Assembly (NCBI GenBank): GCA_900660155.1
Contig: CABFPE010000415.1
Location: 329,224 to 375,698, forward strand
From: Hofstenia miamia
Taxonomy: Eukaryota > Xenacoelomorpha > Acoela > Hofsteniidae
Direction: 5' to 3'
Length of the DNA stretch: 46,475 nt
Part shown: positions 32,030-43,344 of the stretch, piece by piece
How the letters are laid out: each line of letters begins with the position of its first letter
How positions within the stretch are numbered: position 1 is the stretch's first letter
The notes under the pieces: generated by a model
What the model was told of the DNA's origin: nothing
The model's input: the letters and a program-made list of their open reading frames with translations, nothing else
Database searches by the model: none
Translations under genes and position numbers: made by a program

Positions 32030-32512
32030 ATGAACAACAAACTTTTCATCTCATTGCTTGGTTTTTACGTTTTCAGCAGTGTTCTCACTAATGATGAGTT
32101 CTTTGGAGAAACAACGGAGTGGGAAGGATGCAACTGTGTGAACGAAGTTTGTAATTGCGAAGTAGAATTTGACATTAAGCGCAATGGGGATAATAGCCAT
32201 CGTCACATTTCACTCAAAGGTGGGATCATGTGGATTTCAAATAAGCTTTCGTTGAAATTATCTGCATCTGTTGGAGGAAAAGGCTTTGAAAAGAACAAAT
32301 TAGAGGAGATCCCGGTTGGCGCCACGATTCTTCCTGAAATTTGCACAGATTTGAGCATCGAATTAAAAAGGAAGCTTACCGTTTGCGTTGATTTCGGCGA
32401 AGCGAGAATTCGCAAGAATCATGCTTTTGGGTGTCCCGTTGCGGAAGCTAGACTCGATGATCATGTTATCTTTCAATCTGAGATAGGATGTTTTCATACA
32501 CGCAATTTGTAA
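32030..32512 (+). CDS. secreted DUF4773-like protein
   Basis: A complete 160-residue frame in a context that looks real (AGCATGA start, better base balance than neighbours). Residues 1-20 are a typical signal peptide (LFISLLGFYVFSSVL). The mature protein follows the DUF4773 plan known from arthropod secreted proteins: C-x-C-x4-C-x-C at 34-43, PEIC at 102-105, CVDF at 119-122, FGCPVAEARL at 133-142 and GCF at 153-155. That gives eight cysteines, presumably in four disulfides. The family's role is unknown. It appears intronless, and an AATAAA (32511-32516) overlaps the stop codon, so the 3' UTR may be very short. No neighbouring paralogue is seen. Confidence 0.8.
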   Translation: MNNKLFISLLGFYVFSSVLTNDEFFGETTEWEGCNCVNEVCNCEVEFDIKRNGDNSHRHISLKGGIMWISNKLSLKLSASVGGKGFEKNKLEEIPVGATILPEICTDLSIELKRKLTVCVDFGEARIRKNHAFGCPVAEARLDDHVIFQSEIGCFHTRNL

Positions 32513-32847
32513 TAAATCTTGTAAAATGCATTTCTGTAAAAAATTTGGAGTAAATGCTTAGTACCTATATTTGTGATAACTACTTACAGTTCTAAAACAT
32601 CATTAATGACACCATTGTCTTCATTTGATGACATTGAAATCCAAATACTAGCTAGATTCCTTTGCTAAGATATAATGTTTTATCAATATATTTACAACGT
32701 TCACCAATGTTTTTTACATTTCAAGATATAATAAGTAAGATTAAAATGATATAGATAAATATTACAATCCTTTTACTTCAAGTACAAAATTTTTTTTCAA
32801 GAATGCAACACAAGAACATCGTATTCTTATAAACATGAATGTACTTC

Positions 32848-33153
32848 TTAAAGCAAATCTATCCTGTTATAACTTAATTTTCTATTCGCTACAATCCTAG
32901 TTTGGTATGATCTCTTCCCCTCAACTTCTATCATGATTTTGCTCAGCTTCCCTCGTAGTGAGTCATTAGGAAGTTTTTCTAAAAATTTCTTCAGTTTAAA
33001 TGCCTCTGCGACTACAGCTTCCTCAACATCCTTAATATCCGCATCTACATTTATGTTGAATGATCTATTTTTTGTTGTTAGCTCTCTTTGCAAACTACTT
33101 AAATCCCTCAGTTCATTCTTATTCCACAAATCAAAGTTAAAAATAATATATTT
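32848..33153 (-). pseudogene. C-terminal piece of a broken coding region
   Basis: The minus-strand frame (opening with GTG at 33156) reads FDLWNKNELRDLSSLQREL, then NINVDADIKDVEEAVVAEAF, KLKKFLEKLPNDSLRGKLSK and IMIEVEGKRSYQTRIV. It is charged and helical, clearly protein-like, and ends with a stop at 32848. It lacks its own ATG. Either it is a terminal exon (possible acceptor just before NELRD, GGAATAAG) or the end of a pseudogene with the pieces at 33.2-33.6 and 34.7-35.0 kb. No family recognised. Confidence 0.4.
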
Positions 33154-33189
33154 CACGTGTCTCTATGCTGTTCTGCCCATTCAGTGCTG

Positions 33190-33610
33190 ACTTCTATAGG
33201 ATCTGCCTTATTCTTATTTCATATTCTGTCCTTTGATTGTTTTCATTTCCTCATAACCTTTCTTGTATCGCTCTAAGCTTTCTTCCAAGTAATTGGTGGC
33301 CTGAAGTTTCTTTCCTGATTTCCTTTTATTGGGTTGTTCTGCATCAGGAATACTCTTACCACTACAGTAGACTTTGGGAACCATCTTCTGCACGTACTTC
33401 GAATGCTATTGATGCTGTCACTCCTCTTCAATGTTAAACTTCTTCTTGACCTGATCATTCCTTATATAAGCGCCTCTAGGCCTGTTTTTTGTCCGTATTT
33501 ATTTATTGTCATTACAGTAGTTGATCATTTACTTCTTTTGTCATACCCACTTTTCTTGCTAATGGTAAATAAAATGAAATTACAACTGATAGATCATTTT
33601 CTCAATGCCA
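33190..33610 (-). pseudogene. middle piece of the broken coding region
   Basis: Several minus-strand frames look coding but are interrupted: RNDQVKKKFNIEEE (about 33459-33418), then after two stops KYVQKMVPKVYCSGKSIPDA, and later KKLQATNYLEESLERYKKGY. One alternative reading, RNDQVKKKFNIE with IRSTCRRWF and RPPITWKKA in another frame, faintly recalls the RNDxIRxxLGI ... GRPxxTW tail of arthropod LINE reverse transcriptases. GTGGTAAGAGT near 33360 could be a splice donor. Origin unresolved between host gene and LINE. Confidence 0.3.
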
Positions 33611-34389
33611 AGTAATGAGGCCGGATATATACGCAATCTATGCAAATGAAATAATTAATTATATAAATCATAGTGAAATATATAAATTTTTTTATAATAT
33701 CTGCCTCATAAATATTTTCAACGATGTATTCATGCATTCAAAATTGATAAAGTGATATTGAAAATCGTTATAGCTTTTCATATCCAATCGATTTAAAATT
33801 AACATGAAGAAAACACAATTACCTCCTTGAAAGTGGAATTTCTGATTAGAAAATGCTTGGGGTTGAAGTTATTTTAATACTACTCAGGGGTAGTATTTTT
33901 TAAACTAAGGAAGCATAATATTCAAAAAACCCACTAGAGTGGTGCATACTCCCTGTCTCACCTGCCAGATAAGCTCCTACTCCCAATTCTTTCGAAGAAA
34001 TTGCAAGCAAGTTCGATTTTGTAATTGACAACATTCCACTAAAACAAATTTCTCTGTTACTATTTAGTTTTTGAAATTGAAAAGGTTTAGAATTTGAAAA
34101 TTTCCTACTTTTAAAGGCAATATATGGCCTTTAGAGTTAGATATTTATAGAAACTTAGACCCAGAATTGCAGGCATTTTGTTTACTACAATTATATTATT
34201 GTCCATTTTTAATTATTAAATCTACAATAACAAGTATTAATTTATTTTGAAGAGCTTTAGTTAGTCAAGAAGAAGACAGATTTTGCAAATAAATAACCCT
34301 GAGTTATCGAATACACATAGAAGTATAACATATTGTTTCTTCTATTGAAAATTATGATTATCATCACATGAATTTATTTGCAGGGAAAC

Positions 34390-34566
34390 TTCTTTGGATA
34401 ACATCTATTTTTATTTAAACCAATTAAACAATAAGTGTTGTTGTACTTTTGTTTATATTTTAAGCCTATTTATGTTGCTACATTTATTGTCTGATATATA
34501 TTTTGTACTTTTGTTTGCATTGCTTGTATTTAGCCAATGCTCAATAAATAACTTACTTACTTACTT
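34390..34566 (+). mobile_element. LINE-type 3' end with (ACTT)n tail
   Basis: Plus-strand sequence rich in TTTTGTACTTTTGTTT leads to GCTCAATAAATAACTTACTTACTTACTT, ending at 34566. A short AATAAATA followed by a tetranucleotide tail is typical of CR1/RTE-type LINE 3' ends. No coding part is attached, so it is a 5'-truncated insertion. It splits coding-like minus-strand sequence on both sides. Confidence 0.5.
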
Positions 34567-34708
34567 CGAATTTTTTCAGCTACAACAAACTCCCAATTTT
34601 TTCTCGAACTTTTTGTGCTTGTGAATTTCATCTTATTCCTTATTTCAAGGCTTTCTGACCTTTGGAACAGCTATGTATATCACTTGTGCCATTTTTTCGA
34701 TTTATCAA

Positions 34709-35008
34709 CTATAACTGTGGCCAGATTCCTTCCAACAATGATCTTCTTCTCCGCATGTTGCACACTACCTGTTCAAACTCATTCTCAATTTCTGAGTCTA
34801 CATTAATTGATTCTGCTTTAGATGAATGAACCTCTTTTGTTTTCTTCTCATTCTTTATTATTTTTACTACTTTATCATTCATAGATATATGGATTCTTCG
34901 AATATCTCTATGCATTCTTCTGCCTATGCCTTCCCTTCTATCATACTGTGGTATGCTTTCCTTCCACTTGTTCAGTGTCGTATTTTTCTCAGTTTGCCTT
35001 CGTGACAA
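34709..35008 (-). pseudogene. N-terminal-side piece of the broken coding region
   Basis: A minus-strand frame of 99 codons opens with TTG, so no true start is seen. It reads RRQTEKNTTLNKWKESIPQY, then GRRMHRDIRRIHISMNDKVV, then KKTKEVHSSKAESINVDSEI and FEQ. A good donor (GAGCAG|GTAGTG) follows FEQ near 34767. Protein-like sequence continues in another frame (EKKIIVGRNLATVIVDKSKK), suggesting a frameshifted pseudogene as the alternative. Strongly basic, hydrophilic, family unknown. Confidence 0.4.
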
Positions 35009-35474
35009 GCAATGATAACTAAGGTTGTCTACTTAAACATTCTTTAGAGATTAAATCATTTTTACCAAGAAAGTCGTAGTAAAAGTTGAGTTAAAATAAA
35101 GATATCCTGCTGCTTAGAAAGATGACATTTAAAAACATAGGCAACTTTTATAGAGAATATTTTGAGAATAAATTACGAAATTTATCAAAACTGAAATAAA
35201 TATAGATCTGAGAAATTGAGCAAAAGTTAATGGTATTCTTTCTCTAACAATCAATTTTATTAAATATTTATAAACATTGTATTTAAAATACCTTACCAGT
35301 TGATATGCAATTTATAAAAATGCCCATTAACAATTATTAACATACCATTTGGGAAGTACTTCAGTTAATCTCTTGTTGGTATTTTTTGTGAAATGCAAAT
35401 CACACTATATAATTAATGAAGCGATGAAAACTGCACCTTAAGCCTAACATAATAACTAATTTTATTAAAATATG

Positions 35475-35498
35475 ATATATATATATATATATATATAC
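35475..35498. repeat. (TA)n microsatellite
   Basis: Abuts the left end of the MITE at 35504. Confidence 0.9.
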
Positions 35499-35503
35499 AT
35501 ATA

Positions 35504-35704
35504 CTGGCGTGGGTATATGGAATTTTTTTCGTTTTGTACCCAGCTCCAACTTTGAGCAAAAGCCCATATACCCAGCGCCAGCATGCCATATGAGACCTGA
35601 AAAAATTACAAAATTTTTTTTGATAGATCTGTTAATAAGGACCCCTTATGAGATTATGTAGAGAAAATTAAATTGGACCCTAACAAAATCCAATATACTC
35701 AGCG

Positions 35705-35708
<4 letters not shown>
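35504..35708. mobile_element. MITE inside (TA)n, ends CTGGCG...CGCCAA
   Basis: The left end CTGGCGTGGGTATATGG (35504-35520) is complementary to CCATATACCCAGCGCCAG (35564-35581) with one extra base, and again, less exactly, to CCAATATACTCAGCGCCAA (35690-35708). Both outer ends abut (TA)n runs. The unit is about 205 bp with no coding capacity. An end motif repeated internally plus a TA-flanked position suggests a Tc1/mariner-type nonautonomous element that inserted into TA repeat. Confidence 0.65.

Positions 35709-35736
<28 letters not shown>
35709..35736. repeat. (TA)n microsatellite
   Basis: Abuts the right end of the MITE ending at 35708. Confidence 0.9.
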
Positions 35737-35739
<3 letters not shown>

Positions 35740-38700
35740 CGTATATATATAAACATTCGCCAGTAATTAATTATTGATTTATTGCTGATTTTATGCATTA
35801 AATTTATTTCCAATCGAAAAACTAGTACATGAGAATGCATAATTTATTACAATAAAATGTCTGAGCACGTCAACCATGGTATTCAAGACATGCACGTTGT
35901 GAACCAAGTAGGACAAAAATAAATGAACTGTTTGCTGAAATGAGCGAACCAGTTGTTACTTAATCTTGCAAATCAACATATTTGAAATAAATTTCCATGA
36001 ATATTATCAGTTAGTTTTACAGCTTACATTCAATAACTTTTAAACAGCCCAGGGATTTTGAACAATTCTCATGAGCCTATAAATAAATTTTAAACGCTTA
36101 TTGCTAAAAAAACCATTAAAGCTGTGCTCAATCTGAAAGCTCCACGTGGTAGAGGAGAGTCTCTGAGTCATTTGACTTTGCGTACGGAAGGACCAGTGGA
36201 ATTGGAATATCTTTGCGCATATCAAGAAATAGTCAACGTTTTTCGTTACTTCAATGGTCTCAAAACCCTATGAATACATAAACATTGGGTATGGAGAGAA
36301 ATTAAATCTTTTTTCAAAAATTCGAAATTTTCAAGGAAACCTTGTTCATCTTTTCAAAAACCTCAGCTGCGGCAATACGCTTTGATAGAAATTTTCAACA
36401 TTGCATTAAAGCATGTTTCCCAATAAACCTGTCTATGCCTTACGACTTTCAAATTTGCTAATAGGCTTGCAGAAAGTTCTTTGTAAATGTGGAAAAACAT
36501 TTGTCCTTGTACTTTAGAATATTCCTCTTAAATGAAGTAGTCGAGAATATTGATTGTCCTCAGTGTTTATTAACAAAACCTACATTCATGCCCCTCTCAA
36601 CTGGCCCCATATAGCCCATTTTCTGATTTTCGAAAACATTGATTATCCTTATGAATTTTAAAAAGAAACTATGCTAGATGTTCGGATAATCGAAAGTCTA
36701 CTACATACAGAAAAGAGAGATTTTTTAAATGTTGTAATAATCACATATGTAAACAAACCAGATTTTCTCAATGCATTTAGAAGAGCTATTTTATTCTACA
36801 TTCATTGTATAATACAATATTGAACTATCCATGTGACCTTTTAAGTTGCATAATTATTAATAATATTTGTCTCAACTTTAATGAACTCAATTTGGTAGAT
36901 TTAATTCATAATTGCTGACGACAATGTTCATTAAATAGAAGCATGGAATTATGTGTATCTGTAACACCTACTTATTATTACACACTTTAAAATTCCATGT
37001 TGTAATTTCGCACAAATTATATCTATTAATCATTATTGAATTCAAAAGATTTTTCAATTGAAAAATAACATCTAAGAAATAAAAATTTAAGTTTCTATTT
37101 TTATAATAAGAAATTGATTTACTAGAAAAATAAGAATTTTTTTTTGATAGTGGATTTCAAAATGTATAACAATTAGTAATATTAGTTTAGTATAAGTATT
37201 TGTTAATGTTAATTAAAATAAAGTATTTGTACATTCAATTAAAAGATCATAGCTTAAATAAATTTGCGAAAGCCAATTTTATTTGCAAAATTTTAGCACT
37301 TATAAACAAGTACATTTCAACACATTCAAGTAAATGATTTACATAAATGAAATTGCCTGAATATTTTGTAGATTGTAAGCATGGAGTTTATACAACAAAG
37401 GTAGAATCCTGTACTGCTATTTTCATAAATTATTGACTTTGCGCTATTTTTTCAAAATTTCTATTTTCTAGATATAAGTCTCTTACATGTTAAACTAGAA
37501 ATTATTTTCTTGATATTTAAAAGTAATTTCTAAAGTACTATTTTAAGAAATTAATCACTCAAGTGTAATACGTCAAAATCAAACTGTCTTGATTAATTGC
37601 ATAAAATTTCAAGAAATTTTCTTTCTTAAGTTCAAGAGATTTTTTGTGAATGTAAGAATAAACTGAATGATTGTGTCCCAATCTATGCAGCAAGCCAAAT
37701 TCCGGAAACAATCTATTATTATTAACCCAAAGGTAGAGGAAACAACTGTCAAACGTCACTGACATCAATTTTTTACTACACGGCGAGAATTAACTAAGTT
37801 GCCAAAACAAAAGTATAGACTTATTACTAAAGATATAGCTATCAAATGTACAACATCACTCAAGTATTTCCTGTTCCTTCAAATACTAAAGATTAGCTTA
37901 AAATTGAGAGCGTTCAAATTTTGTGATATAAAAATTTTAAGAGAATTAAGAAAGAGTCTTAAATATTAATTCAGCATACAGAAAGCATTTACTATGTAAT
38001 TAAGAAATCAGAACGCGTAGATTGATAGTATAGTTTTTACAGCTGTTTTCTTACGAGTTTTATCTTTGAATGTCTTAGGGAAAGCAGTATACTTTCTTCT
38101 TTGGTCTGTAAATTTGATCTGAAAATACAAATATTGTAAAAAATTTCATCTGCACATCTGTAATATTTAAAGGGCATCCTTTATATTGTAAATTTGTATC
38201 ATTGATACATATTTCGTTAGATTACATCGTAACTAGGTTTACAAAGTTACCAAAGTTTTCTACATAAATTACTTTTTTATTTTCAAAAAAGTTCTTCTCA
38301 AATATTAAGTTTTAACTAATACGTTATATTCAATTTAACGAATATTAATTTCTAATGTTTAAGTACACACACATAATTATTAGTGAATAAAGAACTGAAT
38401 TGTATTTGGTAGCAACTGTTTGACATGTTTTCTATAATTTATTTAAGTTGACAGTAAAATTTTGGTGGAATAACATGATTATATTCTGGAGTAATTTGGT
38501 AACATATTGCGAAGGCTGGTTTCTAGAAAATCATTAGGAGATGCTTTTCTTTTTCTTGGCTTTCTGTTTAGTTTCCAAAGTTTTATCAGGTATTGCACTT
38601 CTCTAAGAAACTTTCAATGAAAGTTTTTTTTTGAAATTTAATTTGTTTTTAATTTGTGCATTAGTTTTTTACATTACGGCAAACTTTGTTGTGAAGTTCA

Positions 38701-39790
38701 CTAAATCTATTAATATTCAGCGCTTTATACATGTAGCGTCATTGTTAAATCCTTGCTACAATTTAAAAAAAATCATATTAAATTTATCAAATGGCAATTT
38801 CCTTGATTCTTAAAGTGATTTGGACAGCTCAGAACATTAATCATATAATTTACAACTATATAAACTGATAAAGCCACTACTAATATATTAGTAAGAAGTT
38901 TAATACTAAATTCAATTTTTCTTAATGCTTTTTCCATTAATTTTCTCTTAAAAGTCTTGCAATGAAAAGCGTATGATAATAACACATAATTAAAAATTTC
39001 CCATTAAAAATTTTACTAAAAATTACCTAAATTTATGGTTTAAAATCAACAATGATGGTTATATGGGAATCTATATATATATTAGCTTTGAATGTTCACA
39101 ATAGTGGTAACCGTTGACTAATTCAACTAAAATTATGCTATAAAAGATTGAGGATAGTTTTAGCTTCATAAAATATAGTTTGATTTATAATATGCAAAGA
39201 TCCTTCTCATTTTATCTTGTTGAACAATTTTCAGGAAAATGTCATTTGTTAATAATTTAATTTGCCATTACATCCATTACAACTAATATTTTTTAGTTAA
39301 CGATTGTTGCCTCGAAAGTAACAAAAATGAATCTAATTATGTTGGTATGTTTTTTATTTGTCTTATATGAACAGATTGTATTTTTCAAGCTTTAAAAATA
39401 TTTAATAATATTAAACGCCATCTTTCGGTGTGATGTTGATCTGACAGAATACTGGAAAGGTAAAAAACAAGTACTGAATCGCTTGTGTATTGCAAAAAAT
39501 CAAAGTTACATAATTTCTAATCCTAGTTTCTGAAAGATTTAATTCATTCATATCAATGATTGCATCTTTGGAGTGTCATCTTTTGTTTGGAAAAGTGATG
39601 TAACAAAAAAACCAAGACTTAAGACCAGTTTTCTGACAGACTTTTTTTTGTGAAGCAATTGGGTTTGGTAGGTGGCATATAATACGAATGTATTGATACA
39701 ATAAAAAAATTTAAATAAAAAATTTAACCTTCAAGAATACGTCATCATAGAATCCTAAAAAATTTTTCACTAATAACACTCTCTACTAAA
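35737..39790. other. AT-rich intergenic sequence
   Basis: No supportable gene. Frames at 36040-36225, 37559-37768, 38631-38813 (starts with TTG) and 38773-38985 are short with no motif or splice context. Confidence 0.55.
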
Positions 39791-39799
39791 ATGACATTG

Positions 39800-39920
39800 T
39801 TTGGAGTTAGCCGCTGTTGTCAGCTTGCCGCACGGCAACGTATGTCAATTCTATAAAAGCCTTTACCACAGACTTCCAGTACGCGCATCGCAAACAGATA
39901 GCAATGTATAAAATAGTTAA
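39800..39920 (+). promoter_or_regulatory. candidate TATA-type core promoter with short first exon
   Basis: TATAAAAG at 39852-39859 follows a GC-richer stretch (GTTAGCCGCTGTTGTCAGC, TTGCCGCACGGC). About 26-29 bases downstream lies TTCCAGTACGC, resembling an arthropod initiator (TCAGT). An ATG at 39904 starts ATG TAT AAA ATA followed by GTTAAG, a possible donor. A four-codon first exon is common in arthropod genes for secreted or cuticle proteins. No second exon was found, and Tc1-like sequence starts soon after, so the gene may be lost or the match fortuitous. Confidence 0.35.
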
Positions 39921-40054
39921 GCAAAATATCAAAATATTAATTTAACATAGATTTACTTTTAGGGTTCTATGTTTACATAATATCTAGAACTACTGGATTG
40001 ATTTGTTATATTTTCAAAATATGGTTCCAGTAAATAAAATTTTCAAATACCAAA

Positions 40055-40400
40055 GCCCTTTAACGACAGTACACAAGTCTTTTCACCTCATTAAAGTGCC
40101 ATGCTCTGGACGAACATATTTATGAAATCACGCATAATCAACCAACAGTACACGTACACACACAAGATGAGGCCAGGTACTTTATTAATTTTTACTAAAC
40201 ATGTCTCATCAAGATGCAAGAAACGTTCTGCAATATCTTTACTCTACTGGAACCATAGTCAGCAAAACCTTACTCAAGATATCGGATATGAACCCAAAAC
40301 TTCAACTTCAAAAAGTTGACTGAAAAAAACACGCTTAAAAGGAATAGAGGAAGGTGACTACCCTTCAAATTGACTGGAAATGAAAGAAAAGGTTTTGTCA
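40055..40400 (+). mobile_element. 5' end of a Tc1-like element, copy 1
   Basis: Related to 40432-40777 at an offset of 377 bp. The block from about 40164 to 40331 is identical in both, while its flanks (CATTAAAGTGCCATGCTCTG versus TAATAAAGTGCCCTGGCTCT) differ at many positions. It carries the start of the transposase frame (ATGTCTCATCAAGATGC at 40201), then stops at a (TA)n run at 40404-40425. Confidence 0.75.
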
Positions 40401-40403
40401 ACA

Positions 40404-40425
40404 TATTATATATATATATATATAT
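40404..40425. repeat. (TA)n microsatellite
   Basis: TA run separating the two copies of the Tc1-like 5' end. Confidence 0.9.
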
Positions 40426-40577
40426 GGTTAAAAAATTTTAAATACAAAAATACTTCAACGGACCTTAATAAAGTGCCCTGGCTCTGGACGGACACATTTA
40501 GGCGATCACGTGCAACAAACAACAGTACCCGTAAACACACAAGATGAGGCCAGGTACTTTATTAATTTTTACTAAAC

Positions 40578-41243
40578 ATGTCTCATCAAGATGCAAGAAA
40601 CGTTCTGCAATATCTTTACTCTACTGGAACCATAGTCAGCAAAACCTTACTCAAGATATCGGATATGAACCCAAAACTTCAACTTCAAAAAGTTGACTGA
40701 AAAAAACATGCTAAAAAGGAAGAAAGGAAATGGGGGACTCTTCAAATTGACCATAAATGCACGGAAAAGTTTTTTCAAAACTGTATTGCAAAATCCATTG
40801 AAATCAACCACTCATTTGAATTCAAAGTTTCAAGAAATCTATAACAAAGCTGTCTCAATATCGACAGTGTACTGAGCACTTTCAAAGGCAGGGATCTATA
40901 AAAACGTCCGAAAAAGTACAAATGCTGATACAAAAACTGAAGGAAGACCGGGTTAGCTTTTGTGAAACATGGCGCTGGATGGGTTTTTCAGAGATGTTTT
41001 CATAACAAATGAGTCCATGTTCCAGCTGTATAGAAACAACATTTCTCATTGGTCTACGACAGCCAAGACGTCTCTCAAGCCATTTCTAACTTTTCATGAA
41101 GAACGGTGTGGAAAAGAAAAATCCAAAAATATGCAAAAACTGAAATAGTATTTGCTGGAGTTCAAAGGAATGCAAAAGAGTTTGATTGACTCAGTTACGG
41201 ACAGATTTTTGAAATGTGTTCGCTCCGAAGGCAATGTTCTCTA
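40578..41243 (+). pseudogene. Tc1-like transposase pseudogene
   Basis: The start ATG at 40578 reads MSHQDARNVLQYLYSTG, then frameshifts. The main frame from about 40714 reads KRKKGNGGLFKLTINARKSF, then KTVLQNPLKSTTHLNSKFQE and VSISTVY, the second helix-turn-helix of Tc1 proteins. After a TGA it continues ALSKAGIYKNVRKS, and in the other frame LKEDRVSFCE. VFITNESMFQLYRNNISHW corresponds to the catalytic FSDES region, with Asn in place of Asp. LIDSVTDRFLKCVRSEGN is the usual C-terminal helix. Stops, frameshifts and the missing catalytic residues make it inactive. Much of the DDE core is absent. Confidence 0.88.
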
Positions 41244-41249
41244 ATGTAT

Positions 41250-42700
41250 TTTACATAAGCTTATAAAAAACTTAATTCCAATCGATTGATATAAATTTTG
41301 TGGGTGTTTTTGCTGCTAAGAGATTGAAAAACATTCTTGTTCTCATTTTTTTTTACCTGAGGTGTGTAATATTTTTAGGATATATTATTTATTTTATAAA
41401 ATATTAAAAATATCCCCTTGAGTTATCAATATTTAGAAAGAGAATTTGTTGAGGAGTTGAAGACCGATATCCAACAACTTTGTGAGGGTAAAGAAGATGG
41501 TAGACATTGGATTGAATTTAACGGTTAGCTTTTAAAGTAAACATTTAAATATTAATAATTCTATGCTAATAATTTCAATAGTGTGAATACCGAAGCGCTT
41601 AAATTAAACAGTGTTGATTAACTATAGAGAAAATAATTTACAAAATTTCACCCATGTATAGTACATTGGTTATTTTAAAAATCCAAACTTCAATCGAATC
41701 TGAAAAAAATTAAGTTAAAGCTGGCAGCAAAATGTATACATACATGTATATATTTGAAGGGTTATTTTCATTCAAAAACAAATATACCAGACTTTAATGG
41801 AACATTTTAATAATATTTTTCTTTGAAAACAATGTCCTGTATTATATTTGAATGAGTTGCATAAGTAACCACAATGAACTCTTTTTTGAGCTATGTTTAA
41901 AAAAGTTTACCCACGAACCCATATTTGTGCAGATATATTTTGCTTCCTGCTCTGGAACTGTTGGTATTCAAAATTATCAGATTTTATTGAAGTTTCACTG
42001 GAGTTACTTTTTTAATAAACGCGGTAGAGCTGTAGACTCATGATTACTTTTTCTGCTTTCAAGGGCATCTTGCTCTCAAATTCCATGACAGTAAAATAGG
42101 AAACTAACAGCAATTCTATTCAGTGCATTTTCGTGTCACACGATCCCTTTTTTATGAAATAAAATTGATTTTGGAACAAATGCCACTTTTGGGAAAGCTG
42201 CAAAAATCTGTAAACAGCCCCTATTCATCATGGTATTTAAAATGCACTCTTCAAGAAAGTTGGTGAAATGAAAAAAAACTTAGTAGATACACTATGTGAT
42301 CAGAACCGAGCCCCCCAACCAAAAAATAAGAATGAAATGGAACCGGGCTTGACATTTTGTGCAAATTGTTTACAGTTTCGAAATTCTATGTCTATACATT
42401 CCTTTCTTCTGATATGTTAAAAAATATCAACTAATTCAATTACTGTCAACTAACTACATTTTACTGCAAAAAAAGCCTTCCTTTATATTTCGAATGATCG
42501 GATTCGTGATCTTTTATGCCATATCAAAATTTAGCCAAAAATTGCTAATCGCAAGAAATTCAAATCAAAATCGATACAGCTTAATGCGACTCAGGGGCAG
42601 TTTAAATTCATTCCAGTGCATCTTTTTAGGTGATTTTTTAAGGAACAGTGTCTTTGAATTTTTGAATGGCTCAACGCTATACTAATCAGGAGCGTTTTTT
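41250..42700. other. AT-rich intergenic sequence
   Basis: No supportable gene. The frames at 41852-42043 and 42494-42685 lack known motifs. The latter may lie within the possible element ending at 42982. Confidence 0.5.
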
Positions 42701-42982
42701 CATTGCTCTATAGATTGAGTGCTATCAAAGCCTCGCAATTACTCAACCTGAATGATATTTACGAATTAAAAATATTTGTTGTATGAAAAGTGAGCTAAAA
42801 ATACAACTTTTCGTTTTTTTACATTTTCTCGTCAAATATGAAACGATTTTGGTCTAATAAATAACAAATAAAATCCTAGATTCTCGTCTATCGATTGCTT
42901 TTTCTTTCATTGGAATTGGCCGTTTGGTTGCTGAGTTATTCAAAAAAGAAATGTTTCAGTTACTTATGGACCACCATGTATA
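42700..42982 (-). mobile_element. possible end of a Tc1/mariner-type element
   Basis: On the minus strand a TA-flanked end reads ACATGGTGGTCCATAAGTAA followed by CTCAGCAACCAAACGGCCAA. GGTGGTCCAnAAGTAAC is like ends of IS630/mariner-type transposons. No partner end or transposase was found nearby; ATAAGTAACC at 41859 is too short a match to claim. Confidence 0.35.
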
Positions 42983-43344
42983 TATATATTATTACTGTTT
43001 CAGCAATTAAATGCTTCAATTTTTTATAATGGTTTTAACAATAATGGGTCCGGATACAACTCTAGTCAAATATGGCATCATTTGATAAATACGCTAAAGT
43101 TTAGTAGTAAACAGTGGAAAAATACAAAAACAACCAGTCTTTATAATGGTTAAAACGAGCATCAAGTCGGTGAAAGAATTGGACTCAGTACCTGTGACTA
43201 TGGAGAAAAAAAAATACAAGAAATTTTAAATTTATTGTTTGTTGTAAATGTAAATACGTTACTATTAAGGAATAGCTAAAAACTATACGATTCAGTCAGC
43301 TCGACTTCGTCAGGAACTTTTGGAATGTAAACTTGCTCTGTATT

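Noticed and set aside
33334..33615. Plus-strand hydrophobic frames at 32.9-33.6 kb
   Set aside because: They are reflections of the Lys/Glu-rich coding-like minus strand.
38631..38813. 60-codon frame resembling a signal peptide
   Set aside because: It starts with TTG and has no continuation or conserved cysteines.
41859..42982. Full Tc1/mariner element between ATAAGTAACC at 41859 and the end at 42982
   Set aside because: The left match is only about 9 bases and no transposase is found between.
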